Source of the DNA: Bacteroidales bacterium
GTDB lineage: Bacteria > Bacteroidota > Bacteroidia > Bacteroidales > UBA12481
Assembly: GCA_023145515.1 (NCBI GenBank)
Contig: JAGLDP010000099.1
Span: forward strand, 1-48,448
Reading direction: 5' to 3'
Length of the DNA: 48,448 nucleotides
Made by a program: the position numbers and the translations under genes. A model generated the notes under the pieces. The model worked only from the letters and a program-made list of their open reading frames with translations, did no database searches and was not told the DNA's origin. Positions 17,510-26,803 of this stretch are shown here, in pieces (within the stretch, counting starts at the first letter, position 1; every line of letters begins with the position of its first letter).

Positions 17510-19063
17510 CTACCGTTCAAAATCTGTTTGATTAACCCAACCAGCAGGTATTTTCTCCCCATTCATATATCGATTATAAAAATCCTTGTGTTTGGTATCT
17601 GAATACGGATATTGATCAAAAATATCCCCATTTCCAAGAATCCGTGGATCCTTCTGCTCTGATAACTCTGTTTTCAGGAGCTTGCTCAAGTTGGTTTTAA
17701 TTTCGAGAAATTCAGGTAGATTGGCCAGGTTGTTTACGCATTCCCGATCAATAGAAAGATCATATAACTCTTCTCCAGACCGTTTCCCAAATGACATATA
17801 CCAGAAATTTGAAAGTGTATCTTTTCGGTGGAGGTTCAGTATTTGTGTTTTAGTCGGACTCCCATCGCAATTGAGGTATCCGGTAACAGGATCCCCAGAT
17901 GGCCACCGGTCTGTTTTATAGTTGATGACGTATAGCATTCCGTTTTTGACGATACCGCGGATAGGATATCCGACATCATCCGGTCTGCCAATATCATGTC
18001 TTTCCTTGCCAATCAGTATATGGTCACGGTAAGTAGTTGCCTGATTGTTTTTTGACGAAAAGAAGATATCTGTTAAACTTCTGCCGGTGATAGTTTGCAT
18101 CCCTGATTCTTCTTGATCAATTAAAGCCAGCTCCAGAAAAGTTGGAGCAAAGTCAATGAAGTTCACATAATCGGTAATCATCCGGCCGGGGTTTTTAATT
18201 TTCGCGGGCCATTTTATTGCTAAAGGAAGGTGATTGGAGTAATCATAGGCCTGCCCTTTAACTCTTGGGAAAGGCATGCCATTATCTGCAGTTACAATAA
18301 CAATTGTGTTTTCTGCTTCTCCGATCTCTTCTAGTTTGGCCAGCATTTTTTGAAGATGAGAATCAAAGTATTCAATCTCGAACGCATAGTCGAGCATATC
18401 ACGACGAATAGTATCGTTATCAGGCCAAAACGCAGGTACTGCATCTATGTCAGTTGGGGTGCTGCCACTTATTCTTGACCCACTATTAAATTCATAAGCC
18501 CGGTGAGGCTCCACTGAGCCATACCAGAAAAAGAAGGGAGTGCCTTCAGTTCGGTCATCAAGAAATTTTTCAAAATTCCCGGCATAGTCTGTTTTGGCAA
18601 TCCCTGTGGTAGGAGGAATTAATTTTTCAGAATTGTATGCCTTAACCAATAAATTTCGTTTTGAACCATCTGCATTAAGTGCAATTCCGGGAGCGTAGCC
18701 CTTATGAGTATAGCCAACATGATAGCCATTTTCATGCAAAGCTTCAGCGAAGGTTTTAAACTTTGCAGGGAAATATGGCCAGTGGTTCGCAGCATCCTCT
18801 AATTGCCATGAGTTTCTGCCGGTCAGGATACAGGCACGAGAAGGTGCACACTTAGCGTTGGGGGTGTAGGCATTTGAAAACAAAATACCGTCACTGGCCA
18901 CCTTATCAAAAGCCGGGGTTTTGACCCAATCACAGCCATAAGCGCTCATATGCGGATAACTGGCGTCATCGGCAATGGCGAATAAGATATTTGGAGGGGC
19001 ATTCTCCTGACATCCAAAGAAAAGCAAAGCTGAGCAAATCAGCATGAATATCGTTTTTGGCAT
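17510..19063 (-). CDS. Lipoprotein sulfatase (S1 family, CAPSR)
   Basis: The 517-residue protein has a lipobox FFGC (Cys18) and the sulfatase calcium site [10 protein letters not shown] (D32, D33). The formylglycine motif [12 protein letters not shown] has C72 as the residue converted by a sulfatase-maturing enzyme. Later landmarks are [25 protein letters not shown] and [11 protein letters not shown]. It hydrolyses a sulfate ester, probably on a polysaccharide or glycosaminoglycan at the cell surface; the subfamily cannot be assigned by eye. No maturase gene is in the window. It is divergent from the BASS transporter gene over 99 bases and converges with the thioredoxin lipoprotein with no gap. 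Confidence 0.9.
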   Translation of the reverse strand: MPKTIFMLICSALLFFGCQENAPPNILFAIADDASYPHMSAYGCDWVKTPAFDKVASDGILFSNAYTPNAKCAPSRACILTGRNSWQLEDAANHWPYFPAKFKTFAEALHENGYHVGYTHKGYAPGIALNADGSKRNLLVKAYNSEKLIPPTTGIAKTDYAGNFEKFLDDRTEGTPFFFWYGSVEPHRAYEFNSGSRISGSTPTDIDAVPAFWPDNDTIRRDMLDYAFEIEYFDSHLQKMLAKLEEIGEAENTIVIVTADNGMPFPRVKGQAYDYSNHLPLAIKWPAKIKNPGRMITDYVNFIDFAPTFLELALIDQEESGMQTITGRSLTDIFFSSKNNQATTYRDHILIGKERHDIGRPDDVGYPIRGIVKNGMLYVINYKTDRWPSGDPVTGYLNCDGSPTKTQILNLHRKDTLSNFWYMSFGKRSGEELYDLSIDRECVNNLANLPEFLEIKTNLSKLLKTELSEQKDPRILGNGDIFDQYPYSDTKHKDFYNRYMNGEKIPAGWVNQTDFER

Positions 19064-19162
19064 GATTAGATATATGTTTTTTACTTAATCAAAAGTAACA
19101 TTTTGTTCTCTTTTTTGTACATTTCGGATGTGGATCCTAAAACTTCTGACAAAAATTAGATC

Positions 19163-20047
19163 ATGATAGTTGACTTTTTAATCAGTTTTGTGCTTGGGAT
19201 GATTATGTTCACGATTGGGTCATCTCTGAAACCCGGAGAGTTCAGGGCAGCTGCCCGGCGTCCGAACGCTGTGATTCTGGGACTGAGTCTGCAAATGCTT
19301 TTTCTTCCACTGATGACTTTCGCTTTGGTCAATCTTACTCCTTTGTCGGCGGAGTTTAAAATTGGTCTGATGATTCTTTCGTTTTGTCCGGGTGGCACTA
19401 CTGCTAATCTTGTGAGTTACCTGGTTAAAGCAGATGTGCCCTTGTCTATTTATCTAACCAGTTTAAACAGCTTTCTTATCTTGGTTACTGTTCCTTCTTT
19501 CACCTACCTGGCACTGAATTATTACACCGGAGCAGGAGATGTTATTCACCTTCCCGTTGGGATTACATTAACTAAGGTAGTTTTTATCATTCTATTGCCG
19601 GTTTTAGCTGGTATGTGGGTGAGGAAACAAATTCCTCATCTTGTAATCAAACTACAGCGCCCCCTTAAATATGTCAGTATAGTTCTGCTAGCAGCAATTT
19701 TCACTATTAAGTTCTTTGCCCCCAGTTCGCAGGGAGGAAGCGGAATTGTATGGGGCGAAGTTGAAGAGATACTTCCTATTGCTCTAACTATGCATATCCT
19801 CTCAATGGTACTCAGTTATTACCTGGCAAAGGGAATGTTATCAAACCATAAGGCCTGTGTTACAATTGGCATTGAGGTTGGATTGCAAAATACCACACTG
19901 GCCCTTTTGATTACCAGTACAATACTAGGCAGCGAAGAAATGGCCAAGCCAGCTCTGGTATACGCACTGTTCTCGTTTTTTACAACTTTTACCTTTGGCT
20001 ATATGACCAAGCGCTTCGGAAAGATCCACCGACTGGAGCAAGCCTAA
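19163..20047 (+). CDS. Bile acid:sodium symporter (BASS/SBF) family transporter
   Basis: The 294-residue protein has nine to ten hydrophobic segments, with family marks GSSLKPGEFRAAARRP near the N-terminus, FCPGGTTANLVSYLVKADVPLS in the first crossover region and EVGLQNTTLALLI in the second. Both crossover motifs match SBF/BASS proteins, which carry bile acids, pantothenate or organic anions with sodium. The actual substrate is unknown. The closing FGYMTKRFGK is typical of bacterial members. It ends just before the heptamer repeat tract that separates it from asnB. Confidence 0.88.
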   Translation: MIVDFLISFVLGMIMFTIGSSLKPGEFRAAARRPNAVILGLSLQMLFLPLMTFALVNLTPLSAEFKIGLMILSFCPGGTTANLVSYLVKADVPLSIYLTSLNSFLILVTVPSFTYLALNYYTGAGDVIHLPVGITLTKVVFIILLPVLAGMWVRKQIPHLVIKLQRPLKYVSIVLLAAIFTIKFFAPSSQGGSGIVWGEVEEILPIALTMHILSMVLSYYLAKGMLSNHKACVTIGIEVGLQNTTLALLITSTILGSEEMAKPALVYALFSFFTTFTFGYMTKRFGKIHRLEQA

Positions 20048-20049
20048 AA

Positions 20050-20105
20050 GTCGAATGCAGATTGCAGAATGCAGAATGCAGAATGACGAAAGACGAATGA
20101 CGTCA
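20050..20105. repeat. Heptamer tandem repeat at the 3' end of asnB
   Basis: Eight phased 7-mers: GTCGAAT, GCAGATT, GCAGAAT (three times), GACGAAA, GACGAAT and GACGTCA. The last unit supplies the TGA stop of asnB (minus strand, 20103-20105). The words GACGAAT/GACGAAA recur at 45669-45696 on the other strand. Confidence 0.85.
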
Positions 20106-21767
20106 GTTTCCGTTGTTATGAACATCTGCAACAGCCCGGCCAGAAGGATCCACATTATCTTTTAACTGTTTGTTCCACTCTAAAGCTTCAGGTGTGCTGC
20201 ATGCTATGGATGGTGAGGATGGAACACAGGATGCTGCAGAGTCTGAAGGAAAATGCTCCTCGTATATTGCTCTGAAATAGTATTCTTCTTTGCTTCGTGG
20301 AGTATTAATTGGAAATCTGAAGCCAGCATTTTTCATTTGTTCGTCGCTTACCTTCTTTGCTGTTAAATCTTTCAGGGTATCTATCCAATTGTAACCGACA
20401 CCATCAGAGAATTGTTCTTTCTGACGCCAAACAACGCTTTCAGGCAGATATGATTCAAATGCTTTTCTTACCAGCCACTTCTCCATTTTTCCGTTTCCTG
20501 CCATTTTATCTTTTGGATTCAGACGCATGGCAATATCGAGAAATTCTTTATCCAGGAAGGGAACCCGACCTTCAACACCCCATGCAGATAGAGATTTATT
20601 TGCCCTGAGACAGTCATATAAATGCAGTCTTGATAGTTTCCTGTTTGTTTCGATATGCAGTGCTTCGGGTGAGGGTGCCTTATGGAAGTACAGATATCCC
20701 CCGAATATCTCATCTGCTCCTTCACCAGATAAGACCATTTTGATGCCCATGGATTTTATAACCCTGGCTATCAGGTACATTGGCGTAGAAGCCCGAATGG
20801 TTGTCACATCGTATGTTTCTAGATAGTATATCACATCCCGTAGTGCATCCAGTCCTTCCTCAATGGTGAAAAGAATCTCGTGATGAACAGTATCCAGGTA
20901 TTCAGCTACTTTCTTTGCGGCCTCCAAATCCGGAGATCCTTCTAATCCAACGGCAAAGGAGTGCAAACGCGGCCAATATGCTTCTTTTGTGTCACCTGAT
21001 TCTATTCGTTTACGGGCATACCGGGCAGCAATGGCTGATATTACTGATGAATCTAGTCCTCCCGATAATAAAACTCCATACGGAACATCAGACATTAACT
21101 GCCTGTGAACAGCATCTTCAAGGGCTTCTCGAATTTGTTCTATATCTGTTGAATTATCTTTAACTGCCTCATATTCCTGCCAGTCTCTTTTGTACCATTG
21201 CTTCATTTCTCCCTCCGGACTATAGAAATAATGACCGGGTAGAAATTCCTGGATTTTGTTGCAGACTCCCTCTAAAGCTTTGAGCTCAGAGGCAATGTAA
21301 AATTGCCCGAGCCTGTCCCATCCCATATAGAGAGGGTTGATGCCAATATGATCTCTGGCGATGAGGTAAATGTCTTTTTCCTCGTCGTATAAGGCAAAGG
21401 CAAACTGTCCGTTGAGATCCTCAATGAAATCCTTTCCCTTTTCCCGATATAAAGCTAATATGACCTCGCAATCAGAATGTGTCTGAAACTCAAATGATCC
21501 GTTTAGTCTGCTCCTGATATCCTGATGATTAAAAATTTCTCCATTCACTGACAATACTACCTTACGATCCTTGGTAAACAATGGTTGTCTGCCGGATTCG
21601 GGATCTACTATAGATAATCTTTCATGAGCAAGAATAGCTTTCTCTCCCACGTAAATCCCAGACCAATCAGGACCACGATGTCTTAGTTTTTTTGACATTT
21701 CCAGCACCTGGGTTCTTAAACTGCCGGCTTCTTTCTTTAGCTCAAATACTCCTACAATTCCGCACAT
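20103..21767 (-). CDS. asnB: Asparagine synthetase B, glutamine-hydrolysing
   Basis: The 554-residue protein begins MCGIVGVFE, with Cys2 as the glutaminase nucleophile after Met removal. The N-terminal GATase II domain shows RHRGPDWSG, AHERLSIVD and NGEIFNH. The synthetase domain has the PP-loop LSGGLDSSVI and VLSGEGADEIFGGY. The length equals E. coli AsnB. It forms asparagine from aspartate, glutamine and ATP in the cytoplasm. The gene is flanked on both sides by heptamer repeats (20050-20105 and 21779-21813), leaving little room for a promoter. The C-terminal ~40 residues (SDSAASCVPSSPSIACSTPEAL) are the usual AsnB tail. Confidence 0.95.
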   Translation of the reverse strand: MCGIVGVFELKKEAGSLRTQVLEMSKKLRHRGPDWSGIYVGEKAILAHERLSIVDPESGRQPLFTKDRKVVLSVNGEIFNHQDIRSRLNGSFEFQTHSDCEVILALYREKGKDFIEDLNGQFAFALYDEEKDIYLIARDHIGINPLYMGWDRLGQFYIASELKALEGVCNKIQEFLPGHYFYSPEGEMKQWYKRDWQEYEAVKDNSTDIEQIREALEDAVHRQLMSDVPYGVLLSGGLDSSVISAIAARYARKRIESGDTKEAYWPRLHSFAVGLEGSPDLEAAKKVAEYLDTVHHEILFTIEEGLDALRDVIYYLETYDVTTIRASTPMYLIARVIKSMGIKMVLSGEGADEIFGGYLYFHKAPSPEALHIETNRKLSRLHLYDCLRANKSLSAWGVEGRVPFLDKEFLDIAMRLNPKDKMAGNGKMEKWLVRKAFESYLPESVVWRQKEQFSDGVGYNWIDTLKDLTAKKVSDEQMKNAGFRFPINTPRSKEEYYFRAIYEEHFPSDSAASCVPSSPSIACSTPEALEWNKQLKDNVDPSGRAVADVHNNGN

Positions 21768-21778
21768 TTCTTTTAATA

Positions 21779-21813
21779 GTTATCAGTTATCAGTGAGGCG
21801 TCGTTCGTTTGCC
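21779..21813. repeat. Heptamer repeat upstream of asnB
   Basis: Units GTTATCA (twice), GTGAGGC, GTCGTTC and GTTTGCC are in 7-base phase, each starting with GT. The tract begins 12 bases before the asnB ATG (21767) and ends just short of the phosphodiester glycosidase stop at 21825. Confidence 0.65.
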
Positions 21814-21824
21814 TTCCTGCCTTT

Positions 21825-22631
21825 TTAAATAGTTGACAAAACTAGTATAATATTGGCTACTTTTCTTTCTCCTTTATTGTCGAATTTTTTGTTGTCTGAC
21901 GGACAGTTAATCACTTCGTTATTCATCCAGAGGGTGGTTGATCCTCCTCCATCGAGGTTCATTGCATCTATGCAGTTGAGATTAATCAGGAAATTCTGTA
22001 GCTCTGTTAGACTGGCCCCCCGGGCTTCTTCGTGTCTGCCATCAATAGTTATAAGTAAGAGTGAATTTGTAGTTAGGGCGACGCAGGTTCTTGGATGTTT
22101 TTTTGTTGTAAAGCTGCCATTCAATAATTCTGATTTTATTCCAGATTGAATAAGCATAGGGCCTGCAGTCATTACCCATTGCTCTTCATCAGAATTCAGG
22201 TATTCTGTTGAACTGCGTATGTTCTCAATTTTCAGTTCTCCATCCTTTGCCAGGATCAAAGCCGCATTCATGTTGGTTTTTTGTTCTACGGGTAGATCTC
22301 CCCGCCATGACCTGTTTGAAACCTGTTTGCCATGATATTCCAGGTAAGTGACCGCACCACCATCCTTAATACTAAAGAATCCTCCGTTGATAGCTGCAAG
22401 CGACTGATTTGATTCTGCAAATTCGCTGGTAGTTATAAGAATGGAATCAGACCAGGCTAGGTCTAACTCAAAAAGAGCTCCCATTTCATCCAGATCAAAT
22501 TCAAGAATATGAATATTTTGCTGGCCCTTAATAGTGGAATCAGAGAGTAAGCTATAATGTTCAATATCCTGAGCAAAAATTGTCAGGGGAATGAGAGTAA
22601 TAATAATGGTACAAATATTACGTGCTTTCAT
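21825..22631 (-). CDS. Secreted phosphodiester glycosidase (NAGPA/DUF2233) family protein
   Basis: The protein has a signal peptide (MKARNICTIIITLIPLTIFAQ) and the NAGPA core: LAAINGGFFSIKDG, HPRTCVALT, ITIDGRHEEARGASLTEL and AMNLDGGGSTTLW. This fold is shared with the mammalian uncovering enzyme that removes N-acetylglucosamine from mannose-6-phosphate diesters, and with bacterial phosphodiester glycosidases of cell-wall polymers. The frame opens at 22643 but the ATG at 22631 starts the signal peptide. A -7 element lies at 22649-22656. It probably acts in the periplasm on a sugar phosphodiester of unknown identity. Confidence 0.86.
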   Translation of the reverse strand: MKARNICTIIITLIPLTIFAQDIEHYSLLSDSTIKGQQNIHILEFDLDEMGALFELDLAWSDSILITTSEFAESNQSLAAINGGFFSIKDGGAVTYLEYHGKQVSNRSWRGDLPVEQKTNMNAALILAKDGELKIENIRSSTEYLNSDEEQWVMTAGPMLIQSGIKSELLNGSFTTKKHPRTCVALTTNSLLLITIDGRHEEARGASLTELQNFLINLNCIDAMNLDGGGSTTLWMNNEVINCPSDNKKFDNKGERKVANIILVLSTI

Positions 22632-22648
22632 ATTTTTAAGCAAAGAAA

Positions 22649-22656
22649 CAAAAGTA
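22649..22656 (-). promoter_or_regulatory. -7 element for the phosphodiester glycosidase gene
   Basis: TACTTTTG on the minus strand matches TAnnTTTG exactly and lies 17 bases before the ATG at 22631. No convincing -33 TTG was identified. Confidence 0.45.
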
Positions 22657-22733
22657 TAGAAGAAAGATATTAATAGTACAATAAGATGTTTTTGATTTCG
22701 TTTCTTGTGATAAGAATTACCTACTCTTGAATT

Positions 22734-25154
22734 ATGAAAACAACACTTGCATTTTTGCTTGTAATCTCAATGAGTTCCTATGTTGCACATGCTCAGAATT
22801 ATACCCTAAGTGGCTATATTCAGGATACAGAGACAGGTGAAAAACTTATTGGAGCCAATATTTACAACAAAGCAAACCTCAAAGGCACAACTTCAAATGC
22901 TTATGGTTTTTTTAGTCTTACGGTTCCACAGGGTGAGTATGACTTCATATTTTCTTATGTGGGATATAATGCGGAGGAAAGGAAGATTGATCTTCAGAAA
23001 AGTGTACAGCTGAATATTGAATTGCAAGCTACTCTAGAATTGGATGAGGTTGAAATTAAGGCAGACAGGCTGGAGCAAGCTGTAGAATCAACCCAAATGA
23101 GTACTATTAATCTGTCAGTTAAAACCATCAAGCAGATTCCTGCATTGTTTGGTGAGGTAGATATCATTAAGGCTATTCAGCTATTGCCTGGCGTTCAGTC
23201 TGGTACAGAAGGAGCTAGTGGATTGTATGTTCGTGGAGGTGGTCCTGATCAGAATCTTATTCTCCTCGACGGTACACCGGTTTACAATGCCTCACATCTC
23301 TTCGGATTTTTCTCAGTGTTTAATGTTGATGCTATTAATAATGTTAAGCTGATTAAAGGGGGATTTCCGGCCCGATACGGAGGACGATTATCATCCGTTC
23401 TGGATATCAGTCTGAAAGAAGGTAATTCTAAGAAATTTCAAGGAACAGGATCAATCGGATTGATCTCATCCAAACTGACACTTGAAGGACCAATTATTAA
23501 AGACAAAACCTCCTTTATTGTATCGGCTCGCAGAACTTATTTGGATTATCTGATTCAACCCATTCTCAGAGCTGCTGAAGGTGATGAATATACTTCACAA
23601 GGCTATTTCTTTTATGATTTGAATGCAAAGATTAATCACAAAATTTCTGATAAAGATCATTTGTACTTAAGTGTTTATACCGGAGAAGATAAGTTTTACA
23701 GAAAGCAGAGTCCGTATACCTATTTATATGATGGTGACCTGTTTACAGAGCAATCAAGCAACAGTTTGGGTTGGGGTAATATTACTTCTGCTTTACGCTG
23801 GAATCATCAATATAATTCTAAGCTCTTCAGCAATGCTTCATTAACATATAGTAATTATGATTTTGGTGTTAAAAGCAGCATGGAGTCATACGTTGAAAGT
23901 GGAGGAGTAACAACAAATGAACTCAATTCTCTAAGCTTTGTATCTGGTATTGAGGATTTTGCAGGCAAAATAGATTTCGACTACATTCCCCAATCCAATC
24001 ATTTCATTCGCTTTGGGGCCAACTTTATCAATCATACCTTTAAACCAGGAGCCTCGGTTTTTAAAATGAAGAATCTTGAGGTGGGAGATATTGATACAAC
24101 AATGGGAGAACAGAATATTCATGCCGATGAATTTTCTCTTTATGTGGAGGATGATTGGGCCATTTCAACCAGAATAAAAGCAAATATTGGATTACACTAT
24201 TCAGGCTTTCTGGTTAATGAGAAATACTATCAGTCACTGCAGCCTAGAATTTCAGCCAGGTACCTGCTAAATGAAACATGGTCTGTGAAAGCTTCATACG
24301 CCAAGATGGAGCAGTATATTCATTTGCTAACTAATAATAATATTGGTTTGCCTACTGATTTATGGGTGCCGGCCACAGATAAAATAATGCCTCAAAAGTC
24401 ACATCAGGGGGCCATTGGTATTACCAAAACCTTTACTGATATGTATCGATTGTCTATCGAGGGCTACTATAAAACTATGGATAACCTGATTGAGTATAAA
24501 GATGGAGCCTCCTTTATGGGAATGGAAACCGATTGGGAAGACAAAGTTGAATCGGGCAAGGGATGGTCTTATGGAGGTGAGCTCTTTTTTGAAAAGAGAT
24601 TGGGCAAGCTGACCGGCTTTGTAGGATATACCTTATCATGGACCAACAGGCAGTTTGAGAGTATTAATGAGGGTAAAGTCTTTCCCTATAAATACGATAG
24701 GCGACATGATGTTTCAGTGGTGCTAAGTGGTCCCTTGAACGATAAGTGGGATTTCTCTGTCAGCTGGGTCTATGGAACAGGTACTGCGCATACTCTCGCC
24801 ACAGAAAGATACTTTGGTAATTCTGGCGGTTATGGTTCGACCGGGATTTTTGATTCAGGCCGTGTTAGTTATGCATTTGATCCGGGTGCATATCCTTTTA
24901 CCGGAGAAATCCAGCATATGGATGGGCGAAATTCTGTGCGTGCCGCTGATTATCATCGTTTGGATGTGAGTGTTAACAAAACAACAGAGACCAAATGGGG
25001 AGAGTCAACCTGGACTCTGGGTGTTTACAATGCTTACAACCGAAAGAATCCGTTTTACTATTATATTGGTTGGGATAGTAGGGGAAATCGTGCCCTTCGT
25101 CGGGTAAGCTTATTCCCAATGATCCCTTCAGTAACCTGGAGTTTTAAATTTTAA
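22734..25154 (+). CDS. TonB-dependent receptor with carboxypeptidase-regulatory-like domain
   Basis: The 806-residue outer-membrane protein has a signal peptide (cut after AHA, residue 20), then a CarboxypepD_reg-like domain (TLSGYIQDTETGEKLIGANIY to about residue 105). The plug domain runs from about 115 to 225 (LPGVQSGTEGASGLYVRGGGPDQNLILLDGTPVYNASHLFG), and a long beta-barrel ends in VTWSFKF with a terminal aromatic residue. Its plug motifs are those of receptors paired with DUF4249 lipoproteins, not of SusC. It imports a TonB-dependent substrate that cannot be named; siderophores, metals and peptides are candidates. DUF4249 follows 11 bases later, so the two form one operon. Confidence 0.93.
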   Translation: MKTTLAFLLVISMSSYVAHAQNYTLSGYIQDTETGEKLIGANIYNKANLKGTTSNAYGFFSLTVPQGEYDFIFSYVGYNAEERKIDLQKSVQLNIELQATLELDEVEIKADRLEQAVESTQMSTINLSVKTIKQIPALFGEVDIIKAIQLLPGVQSGTEGASGLYVRGGGPDQNLILLDGTPVYNASHLFGFFSVFNVDAINNVKLIKGGFPARYGGRLSSVLDISLKEGNSKKFQGTGSIGLISSKLTLEGPIIKDKTSFIVSARRTYLDYLIQPILRAAEGDEYTSQGYFFYDLNAKINHKISDKDHLYLSVYTGEDKFYRKQSPYTYLYDGDLFTEQSSNSLGWGNITSALRWNHQYNSKLFSNASLTYSNYDFGVKSSMESYVESGGVTTNELNSLSFVSGIEDFAGKIDFDYIPQSNHFIRFGANFINHTFKPGASVFKMKNLEVGDIDTTMGEQNIHADEFSLYVEDDWAISTRIKANIGLHYSGFLVNEKYYQSLQPRISARYLLNETWSVKASYAKMEQYIHLLTNNNIGLPTDLWVPATDKIMPQKSHQGAIGITKTFTDMYRLSIEGYYKTMDNLIEYKDGASFMGMETDWEDKVESGKGWSYGGELFFEKRLGKLTGFVGYTLSWTNRQFESINEGKVFPYKYDRRHDVSVVLSGPLNDKWDFSVSWVYGTGTAHTLATERYFGNSGGYGSTGIFDSGRVSYAFDPGAYPFTGEIQHMDGRNSVRAADYHRLDVSVNKTTETKWGESTWTLGVYNAYNRKNPFYYYIGWDSRGNRALRRVSLFPMIPSVTWSFKF

Positions 25155-25165
25155 TGTGAAATAGT

Positions 25166-26098
25166 ATGAAAACTCAACATATAATTATAATATCCTGCTT
25201 GTCCATTTTTAGTTTTATTGCCTGTGAAACCACTGAGAAGATTGAGGATTTTCCGTTACGTCCTTCTCAGCTTGTTGTTAACTGTTCTTTTAGTGAGGGT
25301 GCTATTTGGGAATTCCAGGTGAGTAAAAGTTTGTCTGTTCTTGATAATGCTGAAATGAAGCTCATTGATAATGCTACAATCAAGCTATTTAAGGGCGATC
25401 TTTTGATTGAAACACTTTCTGAACAAGATACTGATGGTTGGTATCGCACAGAGAATAACCTGCCGGAATCAGGACAAAAATATTCTATTGAAGTTTCCTC
25501 GCCAGATTTTGAGAATACATTATTGTCAGAAGAAATTGTGCCTCAGCAGATTCTGATTTCTGAAGCTTCGGTAGTTGTCAAGGATTCCTCCTTTTATGAA
25601 TGGGATGATCACGAAGGCAGAATATTTTACGGAGGAAATGTGGAAGGAAGTTTTAATATCAGGTTTTCAGATCAAGCCGATATAGAGAATTACTATTCGT
25701 TGTCGGTTTTTTATTATGATAGTGTTTTTTCTGAGCGTGAAGATTCGCTTGTATATTGGATTGAAAGAAGGCCAGTAAGGATTTCTAGTGATGATTCAGC
25801 TATTGAGAACGACGGGGATAATAATATCTATCTATTGTTTCGTGATCTTTTTTTTGCTGGACAAGGCTATCAGCTGAAAGTTGAGTTTGCAGATTGGAAT
25901 GCCCGAAGGGATAAGGTCTATTATGTTGAATTAATCTCATTTAATAAAGCTGGTTATCTATATAAGAAGTCTATTGATGAGTATTATAAGGCAATAAATG
26001 ATCCCTTTGCTGAACCGGTTCAGATTTTTTGCAATATCGAAAATGGCTACGGGATATTTACGGCTTATTCAAAAGCTTTTTATTCGGTTTCATTTTAG
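25166..26098 (+). CDS. DUF4249 lipoprotein, partner of the TonB receptor
   Basis: The 310-residue lipoprotein has lipobox FIAC (Cys20). An N-terminal beta-sandwich includes LRPSQLVVNCSFSEG and AEMKLIDNATIKLFKGDLLIETL, with the family's typical GWYRTENNLPESGQKYSIEVSSP. A mixed C-terminal half contains YYVELISFNKAGYLYKKSIDEYYKA and DPFAEPVQIFCNIENGYGIFTAYS, which is the characteristic DUF4249 ending. These lipoproteins are thought to sit on the outer-membrane surface over a TonB receptor. The exact function is unknown. The 168 bases that follow hold the hipB promoter. Confidence 0.88.
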   Translation: MKTQHIIIISCLSIFSFIACETTEKIEDFPLRPSQLVVNCSFSEGAIWEFQVSKSLSVLDNAEMKLIDNATIKLFKGDLLIETLSEQDTDGWYRTENNLPESGQKYSIEVSSPDFENTLLSEEIVPQQILISEASVVVKDSSFYEWDDHEGRIFYGGNVEGSFNIRFSDQADIENYYSLSVFYYDSVFSEREDSLVYWIERRPVRISSDDSAIENDGDNNIYLLFRDLFFAGQGYQLKVEFADWNARRDKVYYVELISFNKAGYLYKKSIDEYYKAINDPFAEPVQIFCNIENGYGIFTAYSKAFYSVSF

Positions 26099-26193
26099 TG
26101 GAGTAAGTCGCTTGTCTGCTTATACTGTCTGAGCAGTAATTATGGCGTATTAATGAAGAAATATTTCACAAACAGCATAATATTGCTCCTAGG

Positions 26194-26251
26194 GCGGTAA
26201 AATATAGCGATTAGATTTGTAATTAATGAGCTAATTGATTATTTTTACCGC
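26194..26251. promoter_or_regulatory. Imperfect 21-bp inverted repeat around the hipB promoter (candidate operator)
   Basis: Arms at 26194-26214 and 26231-26251 match at 16 of 21 positions; the outer nine bases GCGGTAAAA/TTTTACCGC and inner five ATTAG/CTAAT are perfect. The 16-base centre includes most of the -7 element. An outer AT-rich pair, CATAATATTG before and an interrupted copy after, surrounds it. Confidence 0.55.
26212..26219 (+). promoter_or_regulatory. -7 element of the hipBST-like operon
   Basis: TAGATTTG matches TAnnTTTG. It lies 47 bases before the hipB ATG, between the arms of the inverted repeat. A TTG at 26183 is 26 bases upstream, which is long for a -33 element. Confidence 0.45.
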
Positions 26252-26266
26252 TAAAACAATAATATT

Positions 26267-26482
26267 ATGCTGGAACCAACTGTATTAGCAAGTGTTATCA
26301 AGAGGCATCGAAAGGCAGCCAGGTTAAGCCAGCTACAATTAGCGGAGATGGCTGGCGTTGGCAAAACTGTTGTTTTTGATATTGAAAAGGGCAAGGAGAC
26401 AATTCGCCTTGATACAATTAGAAAGATATTGAATGTTCTGAATATTAAAGTTCAGTTAACCAGTCCTTTAATGAATCAATAA
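26267..26482 (+). CDS. hipB: HipB-like XRE antitoxin/repressor
   Basis: The 71-residue protein is a single XRE helix-turn-helix: IKRHRKAARLSQLQLAEMAGVGKTVVFDIEKGKETIRLDTIRKILNVLNI, with the recognition helix around VGKTVVFDIEKG. The size and place match HipB of hip modules, which binds operator repeats and represses the operon. It is followed 6 bases later by the HipS-like gene, all on one transcript. The inverted repeat at 26194-26251 is the likely binding site. Confidence 0.88.
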   Translation: MLEPTVLASVIKRHRKAARLSQLQLAEMAGVGKTVVFDIEKGKETIRLDTIRKILNVLNIKVQLTSPLMNQ

Positions 26483-26488
26483 ATTCAA

Positions 26489-26803
26489 ATGAGAATAGCC
26501 CGGATATCTATTAACAGACAGGAAGCAGGGATTCTGAAAGAATTAGTTTTTTCAAAACGTTATGTCTTCGAATATACAAAGGGGTATACAGGACCCCCTG
26601 TGTCTCTTACTATGCCTCTGGATCACGGTGTTTTTGAATTTGACAGCTTCCCTTCCTTTTTTGATGGACTATTGCCAGAAGGACATCAATTGGATGGCTT
26701 ATTGAAGTTTGGGAAAATCGATAGAAATGATTTTTTCGCTCAACTCATTGCCGTTGGTGATGATCTTGTTGGTAATGTAAGCGTTAAGGAGATGGGCACA
26801 TGA
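26489..26803 (+). CDS. hipS: HipS-like protein (HipA N-terminal subdomain 1)
   Basis: The 104-residue protein matches the HipA N-terminal domain (PF13657): MRIARISINRQEAGILKEL, YVFEYTKGYTGPPVSLTMPL and FDSFPSFFDGLLPEGHQLDGLL, with the conserved F-D-G-L-L-P-E-G motif. In three-gene HipBST systems this piece is a separate protein and acts as the antitoxin for the HipT kinase. The stop overlaps the hipT start as ATGA (26800-26803), so translation is coupled. The intact overlap and clean ends argue against a frameshifted hipA. Confidence 0.85.
   Translation: MRIARISINRQEAGILKELVFSKRYVFEYTKGYTGPPVSLTMPLDHGVFEFDSFPSFFDGLLPEGHQLDGLLKFGKIDRNDFFAQLIAVGDDLVGNVSVKEMGT

Noticed and set aside
20050-20105. 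CRISPR-like array
   Set aside because: The units are 7 bases with no spacers; it is a simple tandem tract.
22734-26098. SusC/SusD polysaccharide utilisation pair
   Set aside because: The lipoprotein is DUF4249, not the helical SusD family, and the receptor is shorter than SusC proteins and lacks their typical signatures.
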